A stretch of 64,000 nucleotides of DNA from assembly GCA_009739215.1 (NCBI GenBank), contig VSJF01000006.1, forward strand, positions 372,001-436,000. The letters are read 5' to 3'. Below, piece by piece: positions 51,419-63,657 of the stretch. Made by a program: the position numbers and the translations under genes. Below the pieces are notes generated by a model that saw only the letters and a list, made by a program, of their open reading frames with translations, did not search any database and was not told the DNA's origin. Source of the stretch: Floccularia luteovirens. Its lineage: Eukaryota > Basidiomycota > Agaricomycetes > Agaricales > Squamanitaceae. Positions within the stretch are counted from its first letter, which is position 1. Each line of letters begins with the position of its first letter.

Positions 51419-54400
51419 TCATGCACTAGATGCCCTCAATACCATATCCTCCAAACTAATAGCAATGTAATCAGAATCGCTACCAGGAGTATTGGCATTA
51501 GGTGCCCAAATTGCATCATCCAATATATATATCAAAAGCCCTTTCTTCGCGTCTGCAGATAAGGAAACCTTGTATAAGGGCATCCTGGACAATTCATGGG
51601 CTCGGCCAGTAGGTATCAGAAGTAGATTATGAGAAGAAGCGTATTCTTCAACAATGGATCGAAATGTGATTTCTTGAGTACGAGCACTTGGTTTCGGAGG
51701 TTGGCGGGAAACTTTTCCATTTGCTGGTGAAGGGGAATTGAGAGATGAAAGCTCAGCGCGGAAATCAGGACGAGATAGATGTGTGGGTGCCTTGGGCCCA
51801 AGCTCAATAGCGTCATTCATCAATTGTAGGCCTCGGGTAAATCCTCTGCTCACGCCAGACAAATCTTGAATAGAGGTAGGAAAAGGCGCCTTTCCAAAAT
51901 GTATACCACTGCGCGACCTCATCAAAGCTAACACGCGGCTGGACTAACCAAGTATGTAGAATGTCGAGCCATTTGGGGAAGAATTCGCTTTCCAGAATCT
52001 GTGAAAATATGGATGGACGAATAATATCTGACCACTCAAGAACGCGTTGCAAGGGCTCCATCTTCTGGTCCCTTGGATTGATACGAAAGTCAGCACGTAA
52101 ATGTGCCCCAAGTTTTGGCACAACATATTTCAACACCATTGCATCCCAATCTTGTTTGCCAAAGACCTGCTCATATGAGGATTCATATCAGAGTTGGCAA
52201 CAACACACTAACAGAAACACTCACATCTCGCCAAACAGACAGATCTCTTGGTCTTTCTTCTTCAACAGTCCAAGTTCGCAGTAAACTCTTTATTTTCCTC
52301 TTTGCATCACCCACAACATCCTCTAGTCTCAAACCCACATGAGGTAGCCAAGGAAATACGATAGCTTGCAGCGAAACATTAGAACGAGTCGGATTCCAAT
52401 TGGCAACCGACAGTTGAACTTTGGGCAAAATGAGTTGGTCTAGCAGATTATCTCTGATAAACAGAGGCAAGAAACTAGACCAAGATTCATATAGCTTAAT
52501 AGCTGGGTTCGGGGATTCAGGTGCCCAGTCGTTATTGATTGCTGTTCGTACTTTTGGTAGCCAGACGTTCCAAAGAAGACTTTCGAACGGCGTCATCTGC
52601 TTTTCACTGAATGAGGATTGAGTGTTGAATAAATCAAGTATAAAATGAATCCACAAACATTTCCACGTGTGCAGCCGCTACAGATCTTGAACCATATATA
52701 TCGACTTGAGTTTGCTTCGAATTATCTTCCTCTGTATTGACCTTCAAGGCTCGTCGCCAACTCCTAAAAGTAGTAATGAATGCTGCTGGTTCTTCTAATG
52801 GGTTCCAACTAGCAGTCATACGGCGCATGAGAGGCGCAATTGCAGCAACTACAATCTCATCAAGGCGGTACACCTCGTATTCCCCGGAGAACTGATCCAC
52901 AAGTTTGTATATATGTGGCGAAAATGAGTCCAAGGAAGCTTCATATTTTGATGCCAAATCTTTTGACAAACTGTTCATCTCGTTGGCCACAAGTTGAATT
53001 TGTTGCAAACGTAAGATCACTTGAAGAAGATGATTAAACTTTGGACAAAAGCTGCAAGAGACAACTTACATTCAGCTTCCTCCTTAATTTTCTGACGAAG
53101 TCGGGCATCTTCAACTGTGACAAATTTCTTTCTTTCGTCAAGCGATTTAGCTTCCCGGGCAAGTCCATCTAAGTCACTTTTGCACGCTTCCGCAATCAAA
53201 CGAACATTATGCCTTATTTCTGGAATACGAGTAGGATCGTTCGATGGCGCCCATGAGTTCAAGTTGACATCAGCTAAGGAAGACACTTCTCGTGGCTAAA
53301 AAGTAACAGTTATTCACCAGTGAGATTGGGCAATATGAATAACTCACAACAGCTCCAGTAGCATCGATGATCTGGCCAATCCCCACATTCGGTGCTTCAT
53401 AGCCAGCCTCCGCAATTATCTGTTCATATGTCTTGTGTTCAATCTTGGTTTTGAGTTTCTTCGGACGTTTCCAAACATCGGACCGCTTCTGCTCTTGCTC
53501 CTTCACTTTATTTCTGAACTTTTTCGTCTTCTCATTCTCGTCATCGCTGACCACCTCTCCCCTCCGTTTGGCTTCCCTCTTGGACTGTTCTGTTTTTTCC
53601 TTGTACCCCTTAAATGCAATGCCCATTTTCTGAGGACGCAATTTGCTCTCTACTGGGGTCACAATACCCTCGCCTGTTGTACCAAGACCGGATCCCGCTT
53701 GCCATCCCATTTTTGATAGCATCCGAGCACCAAATGAGCCCTGTATCTTGTTGAAATGAGCAAGTTCGGCAGCACTCAGAGAGGGTTTGGGAGTTGGATT
53801 TGTTTCACGTTGAAAGCGGTGAGAACGACTGGCAAAAGCAGACGGCGCGTCTTCGACTGATTCTTCCATGTTGATTGCTCTTTTGCCATCGTCCGCTTCA
53901 GCTGAGGAAGTAGTCTGTACACCACCACTTGAGAATCCGCCGCTTCCCAAGCCAGCTCGGTTAGTAACTGGAGATATTCTTTGAGAGGATCCAATCCCTC
54001 CTTTTCAAGAATAAGTACGTTGCCTTTCATTAATTGTAAACTATGCTCACCTATCCTGGGTTTATCCATATCTTGTTGTTCCTCGTCTTCATCCAGCTCT
54101 CGAACTCTAGGTGATGGAGGTCTGGGGGATGCAGAGTCGTCAGATTCACCCACATCCTCATCAGTCCCGGCCTCGCCTTCAAGCCCATCGTCCTCACCAT
54201 CTACGTCTTCATTACTACCATCACCATCCACTTCCATGTCCTTCTCTAGATCCACCTTCTTGTCTCCTGTAATGAACGCTGGAGCCTTAGTCCAGTCACT
54301 TTTCTTCCTGCTCGTGGCTACATCCTCATCATCGCTATCGTCCGCAAAAATCCCATAAAGGGCCTCTTCTTTCCCATTCTTTCTTCTGCGCTTTTGACGG

Positions 54401-54531
54401 TACGGATTTTCGAAAAGTGCGCGTTCCTCGCGTGCGTCTGGGTCATTATCAAGATCAATGGGGTTTGAGTCCGAGTTCATTGAGGAGTCTGAGTCGTCTC
54501 CATCGTCAAGAACCCGCTTTCTACGAGCCAT
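51419..54531 (-). CDS. NTR1: G-patch splicing factor Ntr1/TFIP11, with one apparent 1-base frameshift
   Basis: Ntr1/TFIP11 recruits and activates the helicase Prp43/DHX15 to disassemble the intron-lariat spliceosome. The N-terminus MARRKRVLDDGDDSD is acidic. The G-patch reads ARMLSKMGWQAGSGLGTTGEG. Next comes a basic coiled stretch (KRSDVWKRPKKLKTKIEHKTYEQIIAEAG) and then the GCFC-type helical region. The C-terminus ends in IWAPNANTPGSDSDYIAIS and LEDMV. About eight exons fit; an intron of about 97 bp separates PRI from GLGSGGF. In the last exon the frame breaks: WYTFWKGAF should continue PTSIQDLSGVSRGFTRG, but four T (plus-strand A at 51881-51884) occur where three keep the frame. An intron could bridge the frames only by deleting the conserved segment. 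Confidence 0.88.
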
Positions 54532-55699
54532 AACACTGTTAGTCTAGGTCGAACTTTGTTGTAAAGTCAAATTCGACTCATGGAAATTATTGTTACGTAT
54601 TTGTCACGTGAATTCTTCTGCTACACACTCTTTCAATTTGAAGTCTTTCCAAGTTGGTACAGACCATGAACTAAGTAGTCAAATTTGGAGTGAACATGTG
54701 TATCGACAACCTTGGAAAATCATTAATCCAAGAATTATAATTAAGGAATCTGGACAAAGCTCATCCCCAGGTTAAACAACTCACGGTTGGATTATATTGA
54801 TAGAATATTTGATATTTTCGCTTGAGGTAATTAAATAAAAGAGATCGATATAAACTTTTCAAGTCTTATATATCTCAGGAGTCTTAGGTAGACATACTTG
54901 CTGGATGAAATATCTGTATCTCAAAAAACGGTTTGACCAACAAAGAACACAATCACATTCGAAAGCAAGGAAGGATGTACAAATGCCAGGACACATCGGG
55001 TTCCAATTATGTCTAATCAGAACTAAAAATACACATGTTGCGCATTGCTATCTAGTTAAAGAAAAAAAGGAAGAATTCGGTTTCGGGTGCTGTCTGAAGG
55101 TGAGCAACCCATTAGAGTTGAGAATAGTGAAGATAACCTTATTCTTACCCGTGGTTCGCCAAACACATACTATCAACATTCAGAGGAATTTGGAGGTTTA
55201 TGACAGCCCGTGTATTCAAACGCTGTGCCTCTGGATAAGTAGTAAGAACGTCGAGTATCGAGTGGAAGATAACTCACAGAAATGAGAATAGTACCACATT
55301 ATCCCACAGTCCATCATACGCCGTGAACGTGAATGCATTCTGAAGAAGGTTTATCAGAAATAGAATAAGGAAGAAGAATAAACTATGCCAAGGTATGCAA
55401 TCCTCATCTTGGATTCTGTAACACAATTCATTATTGTACGGATTACGAAACACTGGAAGTAGATGAACGACGTACTGTTGTTCAACCTTACGAACTATGA
55501 GCTCGGATCATTATCCATTGTCTAGAGTATATATCAAATCAGTAATAGAGCGTCAAGGACCCGTTCACGAAGTGATGGTAGTGTCTGTGATAAAATCACA
55601 GGAAATTGAAAAATTGAAAAATATGGCCCCGTCGCTATATGCGCAACGGATCAGGAACACCATCAGCTACAAGGTTGAGATTTTAGCGTCAAAAAGCCA
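54532..55699. other. Spacer, no gene recognised
   Basis: The left part should hold the promoter of the splicing factor. A plus-strand frame at 55497-55829 overlaps the repeated blocks and has no domain, so I do not call it. Nothing else is supported. Confidence 0.4.
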
Positions 55700-56780
55700 G
55701 AACGATGAATTTACAAGACACACCGGCAATCAAAGCAAGGGCGCAAGCCAACCAACGTCAACGCTACCAAAGTGTGGCCCATGCAGCCACCACACAACGC
55801 CAACGCTCCATTCAGGTGACGCATGTTAACACTGCATAGATCCAACACTAATCAGGTGTCGCTTGGCTGGCTTCTTGCCACATGCTTGAGAGTAGGTGAT
55901 TAAGTGTTCCTGTTGTGGCGGACCAGTCTAAACAAACAGCTGAAGTAAGTATATAGACACAGAAAACACAACGGTAACTTACCAACAACCAGAACATGTA
56001 GGCTAGCCGACCGACGTCATCCGGATAGTGTCCCCGATGCAGCCACCACACAACGCCAGAGCTGCATCATCGGCAGGTAGCGCATGTTAACACCACATAA
56101 GGCCAACACTAATCAGGTGTCGTTATATGCCGACTTCATACCACATGTACCGGTACTGCTGTATATATCCGCTCACGGCCATAGCCATATGAGGAAGCGA
56201 CTACTAGCTGGAAAGTATGGTCAAATCAACGAAAGGATGATAATATAGAAGGATAAGTACGAACCAACAACCAGAGCAAGGATGCTAACCAGACCAATGT
56301 CAACGCTACCAAAGTGTGACCCGTGCAGCCACCACACAACGCCAACGCTACATTCAGGTGACGCATGTTAACACTGCACGAGGCCAGCACTTATCAGGTG
56401 TCATATGTGTCGGCTACATGCCACATGCTTCCTAGTTATGCTAATTGTGCGTTCCTCAGTTGTCGCTAACCAGTCTGTAGGAAGTATCCTCAGTAAAGCA
56501 TGTGGTGAATATGATAGCGGGTACTTACCGAAAACCAAAGCAAGGATGCGAGCTGACTGACGTCATCCAGATAGTGTCCCCGATGCAGCCACCACACAAC
56601 GCCAGAGCTGCATCATCGGCAGATAGCGCATGTTAACACCACATAAGGCCAACACTAATCAGGTGTCGCTATATGCCAGCTTCATACAACATGCGATGAG
56701 TTCAAGACTGTATAGTAGCCAGTTTGCAAGAGATAGTAATGGCGAGGGGACTTGGACGATGTGATGAATTTGTTCGCACC
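55700..56780 (-). ncRNA. Candidate spliced transcript made of repeated exons
   Basis: On the minus strand each repeat block ends at a donor and the next begins after an acceptor. Three introns are predicted. They run 56528-56475 (GTAAGT to TTCCTACAG, 54 bp), 56264-56208 (GTTCGT to TTTCCAG, 57 bp) and 55982-55928 (GTAAGT to TTTGTTTAG, 55 bp). The exons of the array are 210-225 nt. The blocks between donors and acceptors are conserved between copies, whereas the intron sequences are not. No reading frame is open across an exon: all frames meet stops such as in CACCTGATTAG and GTTAACATG. Short frames starting at the shared ATGCG differ in phase between types A and B. A noncoding RNA or a decayed gene are both possible. 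Transcription is inferred only. Confidence 0.35.
55727..56700 (-). repeat. Four-copy A-B-A-B tandem array
   Basis: Four related blocks of about 165-210 bp share a core containing ATGCAGCCACCACACAACGCC and CGCATGTTAACAC and AATCAGGTGTCG (plus-strand reading). The cores begin near 55781, 56037, 56323 and 56583, a spacing of 256, 286 and 260 bp. Copies 1 and 3 (type A) share GTCAACGCTACCAAAGTGTG. Copies 2 and 4 (type B) share GACGTCATCC and GATAGTGTCCCCGATGC. The higher-order period is about 545 bp, so a two-block unit was duplicated. Confidence 0.9.
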
Positions 56781-56786
56781 TTTATA
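56781..56786 (-). promoter_or_regulatory. TATA box for the repeat-exon transcript
   Basis: Read leftward, GGTATAAAGG is a good TATA box, lying about 80 bp before the first repeat block. Another TATAAG-like element occurs farther upstream near 56999. The position suits minus-strand transcription through the array. Confidence 0.4.
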
Positions 56787-57020
56787 CCACGGGAGAGAAG
56801 TATCAGTGAACAGCGGGGAACAATGGGAGTGAAGCACCAACTGTGGCCCAGTCCAACCAGCCTAAATATAAGCCAGCACGGCATGAGCGAGTTTTATTGT
56901 GCTGGTTACGCCAAGTGCCACCCGGCAGAAAGTAGTGAGAAGCGGGGTATGTTGTGGAATGAAAGAAAGAGGGAAAGAGCGGTATGGGCCCTACTTATAG
57001 TCGGTTGGCGTGGAGGCTGA

Positions 57021-59230
57021 CTCCGCCAACCAGTTTCATTTGGATCGGTCCTGGGGATGACACATCGATTTTTCTACTAGCAGGAACTCTCCTGGAGAAT
57101 ACATACCCATTAACCATTGACCGCCATATATAACATAGTGCGATTTGTGCCACAGATCGCATACAAAATTAGGCGGGTTGGCACAACAAACTTTGAAAAG
57201 CTACTTCAATATTCTCGAAGAGACCAATGTATTTTCTGTTGCGTGTTTCGTCGTCGTTTGGGAGATTCCGAGCACTTATCTATAAAAGCCTTATGAACGA
57301 TCAAGTTGCTATGCGTTGGCACAATTAGGAAGGTATTGAATGGCTTTGGGCTAATTTCATTACCCTATAATACATAACTTTTCAGAGCCACAAACGTCAA
57401 GAACTCAGAAGTATCATAGGTGAATCTGCTTACCTAGTCTTTGTGCTTACTATAATCTGGTCAAAGAACTAGATTAGCGCTGACCTATTTTTACAAACGA
57501 ATTAATCTAATGTTCAAGAGTTAGAGCAAGCGGCGCTAGAGTTTCGATGGAACTAGTCAGAGACTCTTCGCTTGATAACAGAGCTCGAATTAATACTATA
57601 GCTTCATAACTTCACCAACCGACGATTGGAAATATAAATTGTTTAAGATTATTCCCCGAACGAGTTATGTCCTACTTGGAATGCAGTCTTACAACAGCTT
57701 AAAATATCGTGTGGGTGGCAGCTAGTCAGGTTTGTCGATATAAGATAGAAGGTGATTGCGGGGCCCTGACTCGGATTCAAAAAATCTTCAACTTGACGAT
57801 GAGCTGTCAATGAAGGCCCGAAACCCCGATGTAAGGTTATTCTTGGACTGATCCTCATCCACTGTTAATCATGGTTAGAGGTTCTGTGATTTGTCCCCAT
57901 GCAGAACGGGAAAGGAGTAAGACATAAAATAATTGCTCATGAGTTTCGAAAGCCCCAGTCAGATTTTGTGTGTCTGCCGGTGTATGGAGCCTACTATATT
58001 ACTGCTAAGAAAGTCATGGTTATGACGTTAGAGTAGAGTAGATGAGATTATAAGGGAACTCACCTAATGCAGTATCTCAGAACCTTCCTAACTTAAGTAA
58101 ATCCTAGGTGACGGTGGCTTCCATCGTTTGAGGTACTCGAATAGCCTGCCTTTGATTGGAGAGGCCACATTTGCTACTCATGAAAATGAAATTCAATTTA
58201 ACCGCGCCTGGAAAAGCACTTCTAGTGAGGTTATACCGAAAATCACATCCATCTCAGCGGAGTTGAGGGAAAATGCAGAAGATCCCAGTGTGATAGCTCA
58301 AGATGTTAAATTTATGGCGCTTTTTTACAGGTGGTTGTTAATTACCCCCAGAATCGTCTAGAAATGAGTGAGATGTAAGGCGTATGAGGCATGTATTCGA
58401 AAAGTACTTCTGCTTTACCTCGATCGTCTGGTGATGTAAGACGAAACCCTTCCTCATACAAGTTAGCAAGCTGCCTGAACAGGGCACGCGTTCGCCACGT
58501 ACCATGAAGGAAGTTAACCAGATGTTGTTTTTGAATAAGAAAGTTATCGTGGGAAATGAGAGTTACGTCAACAGTTCATTAAATTTTCAACGTATTTTTT
58601 GTGATCAACAATTCGGATGAAGATTCTGAATCTCAATTGCTAGACCGTCAAGTTAAACGAGCTCAACTAATACACCGAAAAAAAGGATTCAGATCTAACC
58701 AACAACCTTTACAAAATGCACCTACTCAAACCATGAACATAGTCAAGGACCCAATACATTGCTTAGTGCAGACTTTTTATATCTGGGTCCTGTTACGTTC
58801 ATGGGAGATCGAAGGGTTCGACCTCTTCGCCGCTCGTCTTCGTTTTGAGGATTGAGTGGGACCACGAAGAAACGAGCTTTCTGAGCTCTCTTCAGAGTTG
58901 AGTGTAGTGTTTTGCTGTTCCTTCAGCGACTAGGTTCCTACGCTCGTAGTTTTGGGGGCGACAGTTTTTTTCTTTGTAGTTTTTGTCATGTACATATATG
59001 CCATGGATAATTTACCCAATGCTTCGCAAGATGAGCGTAGTTGGCTCAGTTAGCTCGACCAGATGACCACCGTAGAATTTCTTAGCGTCCGAAGTCCACT
59101 CTGTTTATTTGACGAAAAGTATCGTGTGAATCAATTGCAAGTGGAGGCCTAAGGCTAACCAAAGTGGTAGTAGTCGGTAAAAAAAATTAAATAATACCTC
59201 CTGCGCCCGCTGTCTAGAATTCCTGCTACT
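57021..59230. other. Gene-poor spacer
   Basis: More than 2 kb without a supported gene. Open frames at 58128-58361 and 58601-58855 have no recognisable domain, and their splice context is poor. They may be parts of the relic to the right or chance. Confidence 0.35.
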
Positions 59231-59965
59231 ATGTTATGGAAAACACTCCCAACTCTGACGGACAATGCTCTCAATCCGGGTGCAGCAAGATTTTGCCTGG
59301 TGGATACTAGTGGTACACCTGTGAACATTGACATGAGGCAAACAAAAAAATCCAAAGACTCAAACGGCAAAGAGAAAAAGAAGATGGAAATGGGCCGAAG
59401 AAGCAAAGGATGCTAGAGCCATCAAGTATCAAAATCAATTGATTCCAGTTGGTGACGGAAGAGAAATGGGTCTGCACATTGCAGAAAATTCAGTTGCCCT
59501 AGGTGACGACGGTGACGAGACCAGCCGAGAATTTACAAGTCATCAGGGTGTGCCGGGATTGCTCATCCCACCGAGCGTCGCCCGCGAAGGCCAGAAGAGC
59601 TGCCCCGCTGCTGGTGGCACTGGTTCTACAGCGGCAATTCCCTGTATGAACCATCAATGATGACGAAAATGATATTGATATGGAAAGCGGCTGGAGCGGC
59701 AAGACATTCAAGGAATCGATGGACGCTCACATTCAAACGATTCTGGACTTCTGGTGACCTGCTAAGAAACGACACCCAGTACCGAAACCCTCAGTTTCTC
59801 GCTACATTACATAGGGAAGGGGGAGACTTACTGAGGTTTGCGAAACACTGTCTCAGTCTCAAGTGTCATTGCAATTTAACGATGTCAAAACCACCATCAA
59901 CATGTAACGAAGCTGTCGTACATAGATATGGTTTGGTTCAATTGATGAAGCGCAGTTCATCATAA
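59231..59965 (+). pseudogene. Possible KDZ-type transposon gene relic
   Basis: Fragments in different frames together resemble the cysteine-cluster/KDZ transposase-associated proteins common in Agaricomycetes. The best part is RNPQFLATLHREGGDLLRFAKHC followed by LSLKCHCNLTMSKPPSTC, which has the layout of the helix and the S-x-P-S-T-W-like end of that family. Upstream are VDTSGTPVNI, a Lys/Arg-rich stretch and KDARAIKYQNQLIPVGDGREMG. Frameshifts and stops (for example after GRRSKGC) break continuity. I rely on remembered family layout; homology is not proven. Confidence 0.35.
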
Positions 59966-60421
59966 TGATGGACATACAAGGTAGATCCGGGATAGACAGC
60001 ATAAGTATAGGCAGATTACTCTCTTGTTGTCAGACAGATAGTTATGATTCGTTAATCATCAGCTAAGGAGACTAATCTAAAGATGCATTTGAGAATCACC
60101 CGAGCGTTTACAATTAGATCTGTAAAGCAGTCTTACTACCAAGGACGTATCTTATTGTTGCAAAGCCTTGGATCGCACGACGAAGATGGCATCTGTCGTG
60201 AAACAAAAGGTTCGCTCTGATGGCCACAGGGCTATTCTTTCAAAGCGCGTCAATGCCGACATAAACAATAAGAGCTACCTCGGATGTTTTCACCAATATA
60301 TACTCGGGCAATCACCAACCAATGAGAGTCGTCGTTCTAATTGTCTTTACATTTGCAATGTCTCCCACCGCTTCACCAAATTTTAAACGACAGATCTAGT
60401 CCTGATGTAGTTTTAACTGAC
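59966..60421. other. Upstream region of the carboxypeptidase
   Basis: Spacer without a gene. A short open frame at 60168-60386 has no motifs. Confidence 0.4.
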
Positions 60422-60429
60422 TATATAAA
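60422..60429 (+). promoter_or_regulatory. TATA box of the serine carboxypeptidase gene
   Basis: The sequence TATATAAA lies 59-66 bp upstream of the ATG. It is followed by a pyrimidine-rich leader (TCTCACTCCCAATCCC), which is usual for strongly transcribed fungal genes. Confidence 0.65.
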
Positions 60430-60487
60430 GTACCCAACTCTCTATTACGAATCTCACTCCCAATCCCTCACTCTAGTTCCGGTCAGT

Positions 60488-63459
60488 ATGGTCTGCCGAC
60501 GCGCCTGGTGCCTTGTCTTTAGTGGTCTTCTTACTCTTGTGACTGCTGCGTCGAATGATCTTCCCAACTCTTTCCCTCATGTATACCCTGGTCAACCTAA
60601 GGGTGATTTCAGTCCCGAATGGCAGTCATGTAAGCGCCACCACACCCACGGGCGGCACCATTATACTCACCTTGCCCATTCCAAAAAGACTTCCAAGTAA
60701 CCGAGAAACTACCAAACGTAACATTCGATTTAGGTCGTAGCTTTGCCGGGAACATACCCGTCCAGCGAGCTGGTCATCCAAACAATACCCTTTTTTTCTA
60801 TGCATTTGAGAAATCCAACGGATCTTTGACGGTACCTGCTAATGAAAGTAATGACGAACCATGGGCAATATGGCTGAATGGAGGGTAAGTTTACTTGCTG
60901 CTCTCATATTACTTTTTATTGAGTCCAGTGCCAGGCCTGGATCTTCCAGCATGTATGGGTTGTTCTTCGAGGTCAGCGGTAACTTTTTTCTATATTTTCA
61001 GTCTACTCAACACTCTATAACATAGAACGGCCCAATAAGAATCCAAAGCGACTACAGTATCAAAAACAATAATTATAGCTGGGACAAACTTGCGGACTAT
61101 TTCTGGATTGATCAACCAGTGTGCGCAGCGCAATTGATTTTTTCTTTCCCCATGTATTCTGACATCCTTTAAAGTGGTGTTGGTCACGCAACAGCTGATT
61201 CCGAAGGATATGGTGAGTCCATTCTCCACCACACTGAATATAGATATTTACTGAAAAATATTTGCGAAGTTACTGATGAGGACCAAGTGGGCGAGGATTT
61301 CGTGCGTTATCCCAACTGAAGCACATCACAAATTCATACTCACTCTCGCTCCATTTAGATGGGATTCTTAGGCAATCTCGTCAAAGTGTTTCCCAGCTTG
61401 GCTACCCGTCCTTTGCATATAACTGGAGAGAGTTATGCCGGAGTTTACATCGTAATTGAGATATTCTTCTTTCTAATGACTTGATTCTTACTTATTCTGC
61501 TTTGTAGCCATACATAATGAGGACATACTTTGGTATGTCAAGCCCACCCGTCAGAATCACAAAGATTGCTATGGGCAATGCGGCAATAACATCTGGACAA
61601 GCGTTCGAGTTCCTCCCTGTTGTAAGCTCCTTACCTTTGCTGCCCTCATTTTACTTGGCTGAAGTTTTTCTTCAGGTGAGTGTACTCGAGACCTACCCAC
61701 AGATAATTGGGTATGATACAGAAGTGTTTGAGTATTTCAAGCAACAGTAAGTTTTGTTTGTTGTTCAATAAGGGTAATACTAACTGTAACAGGTCCGCAC
61801 TGTGTAGCTACAATGTCAATTTGACATATCCCCAAGATGGCATTATTCCTAGTATTCCATTCGCCCAACCCGCACTACGTGAAATTCCATTCCTTCTACG
61901 CCAAAACAAAAAGAAGAAGCTGTTCACGAGGGAACTTGAGACTGAAGCATTATCAAACACTCTTTCTAAAAGGGACCGCGAATTAGGTGTTGAATTGTGG
62001 AAGAGAGACCTTTCAGGAAGGGCCAACGGAACTACTGATCCTTGGGTGAGATTATCATTTTCCTTATCGAATCACAGTTGTTTACCATTCATCTAGTATG
62101 GGTGCTTCCTTTATGACATGATGCTCGACTATGCCCTCAATTTCACCTTTCCTTGGAGTACGTAAATAACTTGTATCATATCTTCTATGCTAACTAAACT
62201 TGCTTTTCAGATGAGTCCCTCTCATTCGATGTACGTGCAACAAACATTTATAATGTCATGGCTCATGCTCATTTATCAATGCCGAAATTCTTAGCCTTAT
62301 GACGTTCAGGATGCCCTTAACCCACCTGACAACCAAGATGCGACTATTTTCCTGAATGGTCAGTCAATCCATCCATCGATGTTCCAAAGATCTTACTTAT
62401 ATTGTTCCTGGTGTAGATAATAGAACAAGAGCTGCACTACATGCACCAACAAGTAAGGACTGGGTAACAAGCATCGACACCACTTTTATCGATCGTAATA
62501 CCAAACGTCAGTTTGACATTGATTAATTTCCATCAATTCAACCCACTAATCAACGTTTTTATTATAGAACCTCTTATAGATGATCCCAGCCCAGAGTACG
62601 TTATTAATGCAGAACCTTATCAATTCTATGGCAGTTAACCATTCTCGGTATCAGACCTATGATTTTCTTGTCAGAATTGGCTACAAATTTTACCAATCAT
62701 GGTGTAGGGGTTGTCATCTACTCTGGGAACGATGATACATTAATTCCCCACTTTGGTTCTGAAAGTGAGTTATTTATATGCCATACTAAAATGCATCTCA
62801 TCTAAACCATATCAGTTGCTATTCAGGTGAATACATAAGACTAATTAATATGATGTTCCAGTGAATAACATATCCATACAGAACACCACATTCGGAGGAA
62901 TTCAAGGATTCACCCGTAGACCTTCGACACCTTGGCAGAATGATGTAGGGAAATTTGCGGGCATTGTCCATCAAGAGCGAAACTGGACCTATGTGCTGTT
63001 CTCTGGTGCTGGACACTTGGTTCCCCAGAAACAACCCGATTCGGTATGAACATATTTTCATAATTTGGATTTACCCATTCTAATTTCCGTTGGGGACATT
63101 CGTAGGCATTCGCTTTTGTCCGAGAGTTCATCCTCGGTAGTAACACAACAGGATTGGTAACGAACTCCTCAGGAGTCATCACAGTAGTGGGGGGCGAAAA
63201 CTCAACACTAGCTCAATCAATCCTTCCTGGGGCCGATGAAATTTTCTACGGCTCTTCACCCGTCACTTCTACATATGCATTCCCATCTGCAACACGTGCG
63301 GCATGGAAGGCATTCGCTGCAACTGCGCAACCATCTGTCATCATTCCATCTACAAGTCCGACTTCAGAAGCAAGCGCAAACTCAGTACTAACTTTCAAAC
63401 GATACGACACGCCCCTTCTCATGTTCGCTATAGCTAGCTTGGTTTGGCTTCTGTGCTAA
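60488..63459 (+). CDS. Secreted serine carboxypeptidase (peptidase family S10, carboxypeptidase S1-like)
   Basis: Family S10 enzymes remove C-terminal residues from peptides at acidic pH, in vacuole or outside the cell. The N-terminus MVCRRAWCLVFSGLLTLVTA is a signal peptide. The mature part shows FQVTEKLPNVTFDLGRSF, PWAIWLNGGPGSSS and ITGESYAGVYI (catalytic Ser). Later are VVIYSGNDDTLIPHFG (catalytic Asp) and VLFSGAGHLVPQKQPDS (catalytic His). The C-terminus is Ser/Thr-rich and ends in a hydrophobic tail LLMFAIASLVWLLC, so GPI anchoring is plausible. A dibasic/lysine-rich insert (RQNKKKKLFTRELETE) lies in the middle, perhaps a processing or linker segment. Around twenty exons, many short, join in frame. 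Several short N-glycosylation sites (NNT, NGS, NFT) occur. Length is near 620 residues. Confidence 0.88.
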
Positions 63460-63657
63460 TACAATAGCCTATGTCATGACTTATAATTATTGAGGGATTA
63501 TTTATTAGTTGAATCCAAAGTTGATCTTGGATGTACACATTTTGTATTAGGTCTGGTTTCTGGTGTAGACACATACCCATATATCGCAAATATAAAGAAA
63601 ACATATTTTTCATAACAATTTCTGAATTTTGAATGATAAAAAATATCCACATAAATG
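63460..63657. other. Short spacer
   Basis: This is the 3' flank of the carboxypeptidase and of the tRNA gene. Nothing else is seen. Confidence 0.4.

Noticed and set aside
55497..55829. A 110-residue plus-strand frame
   Set aside because: Its right half lies in repeat copy 1 on the opposite strand from the splice-site pattern, and no domain is visible.
55727..56700. A CRISPR array
   Set aside because: The repeats are long (about 165-210 bp), diverged and splice-bounded in a eukaryotic genome; there are no short identical repeats with unique spacers.
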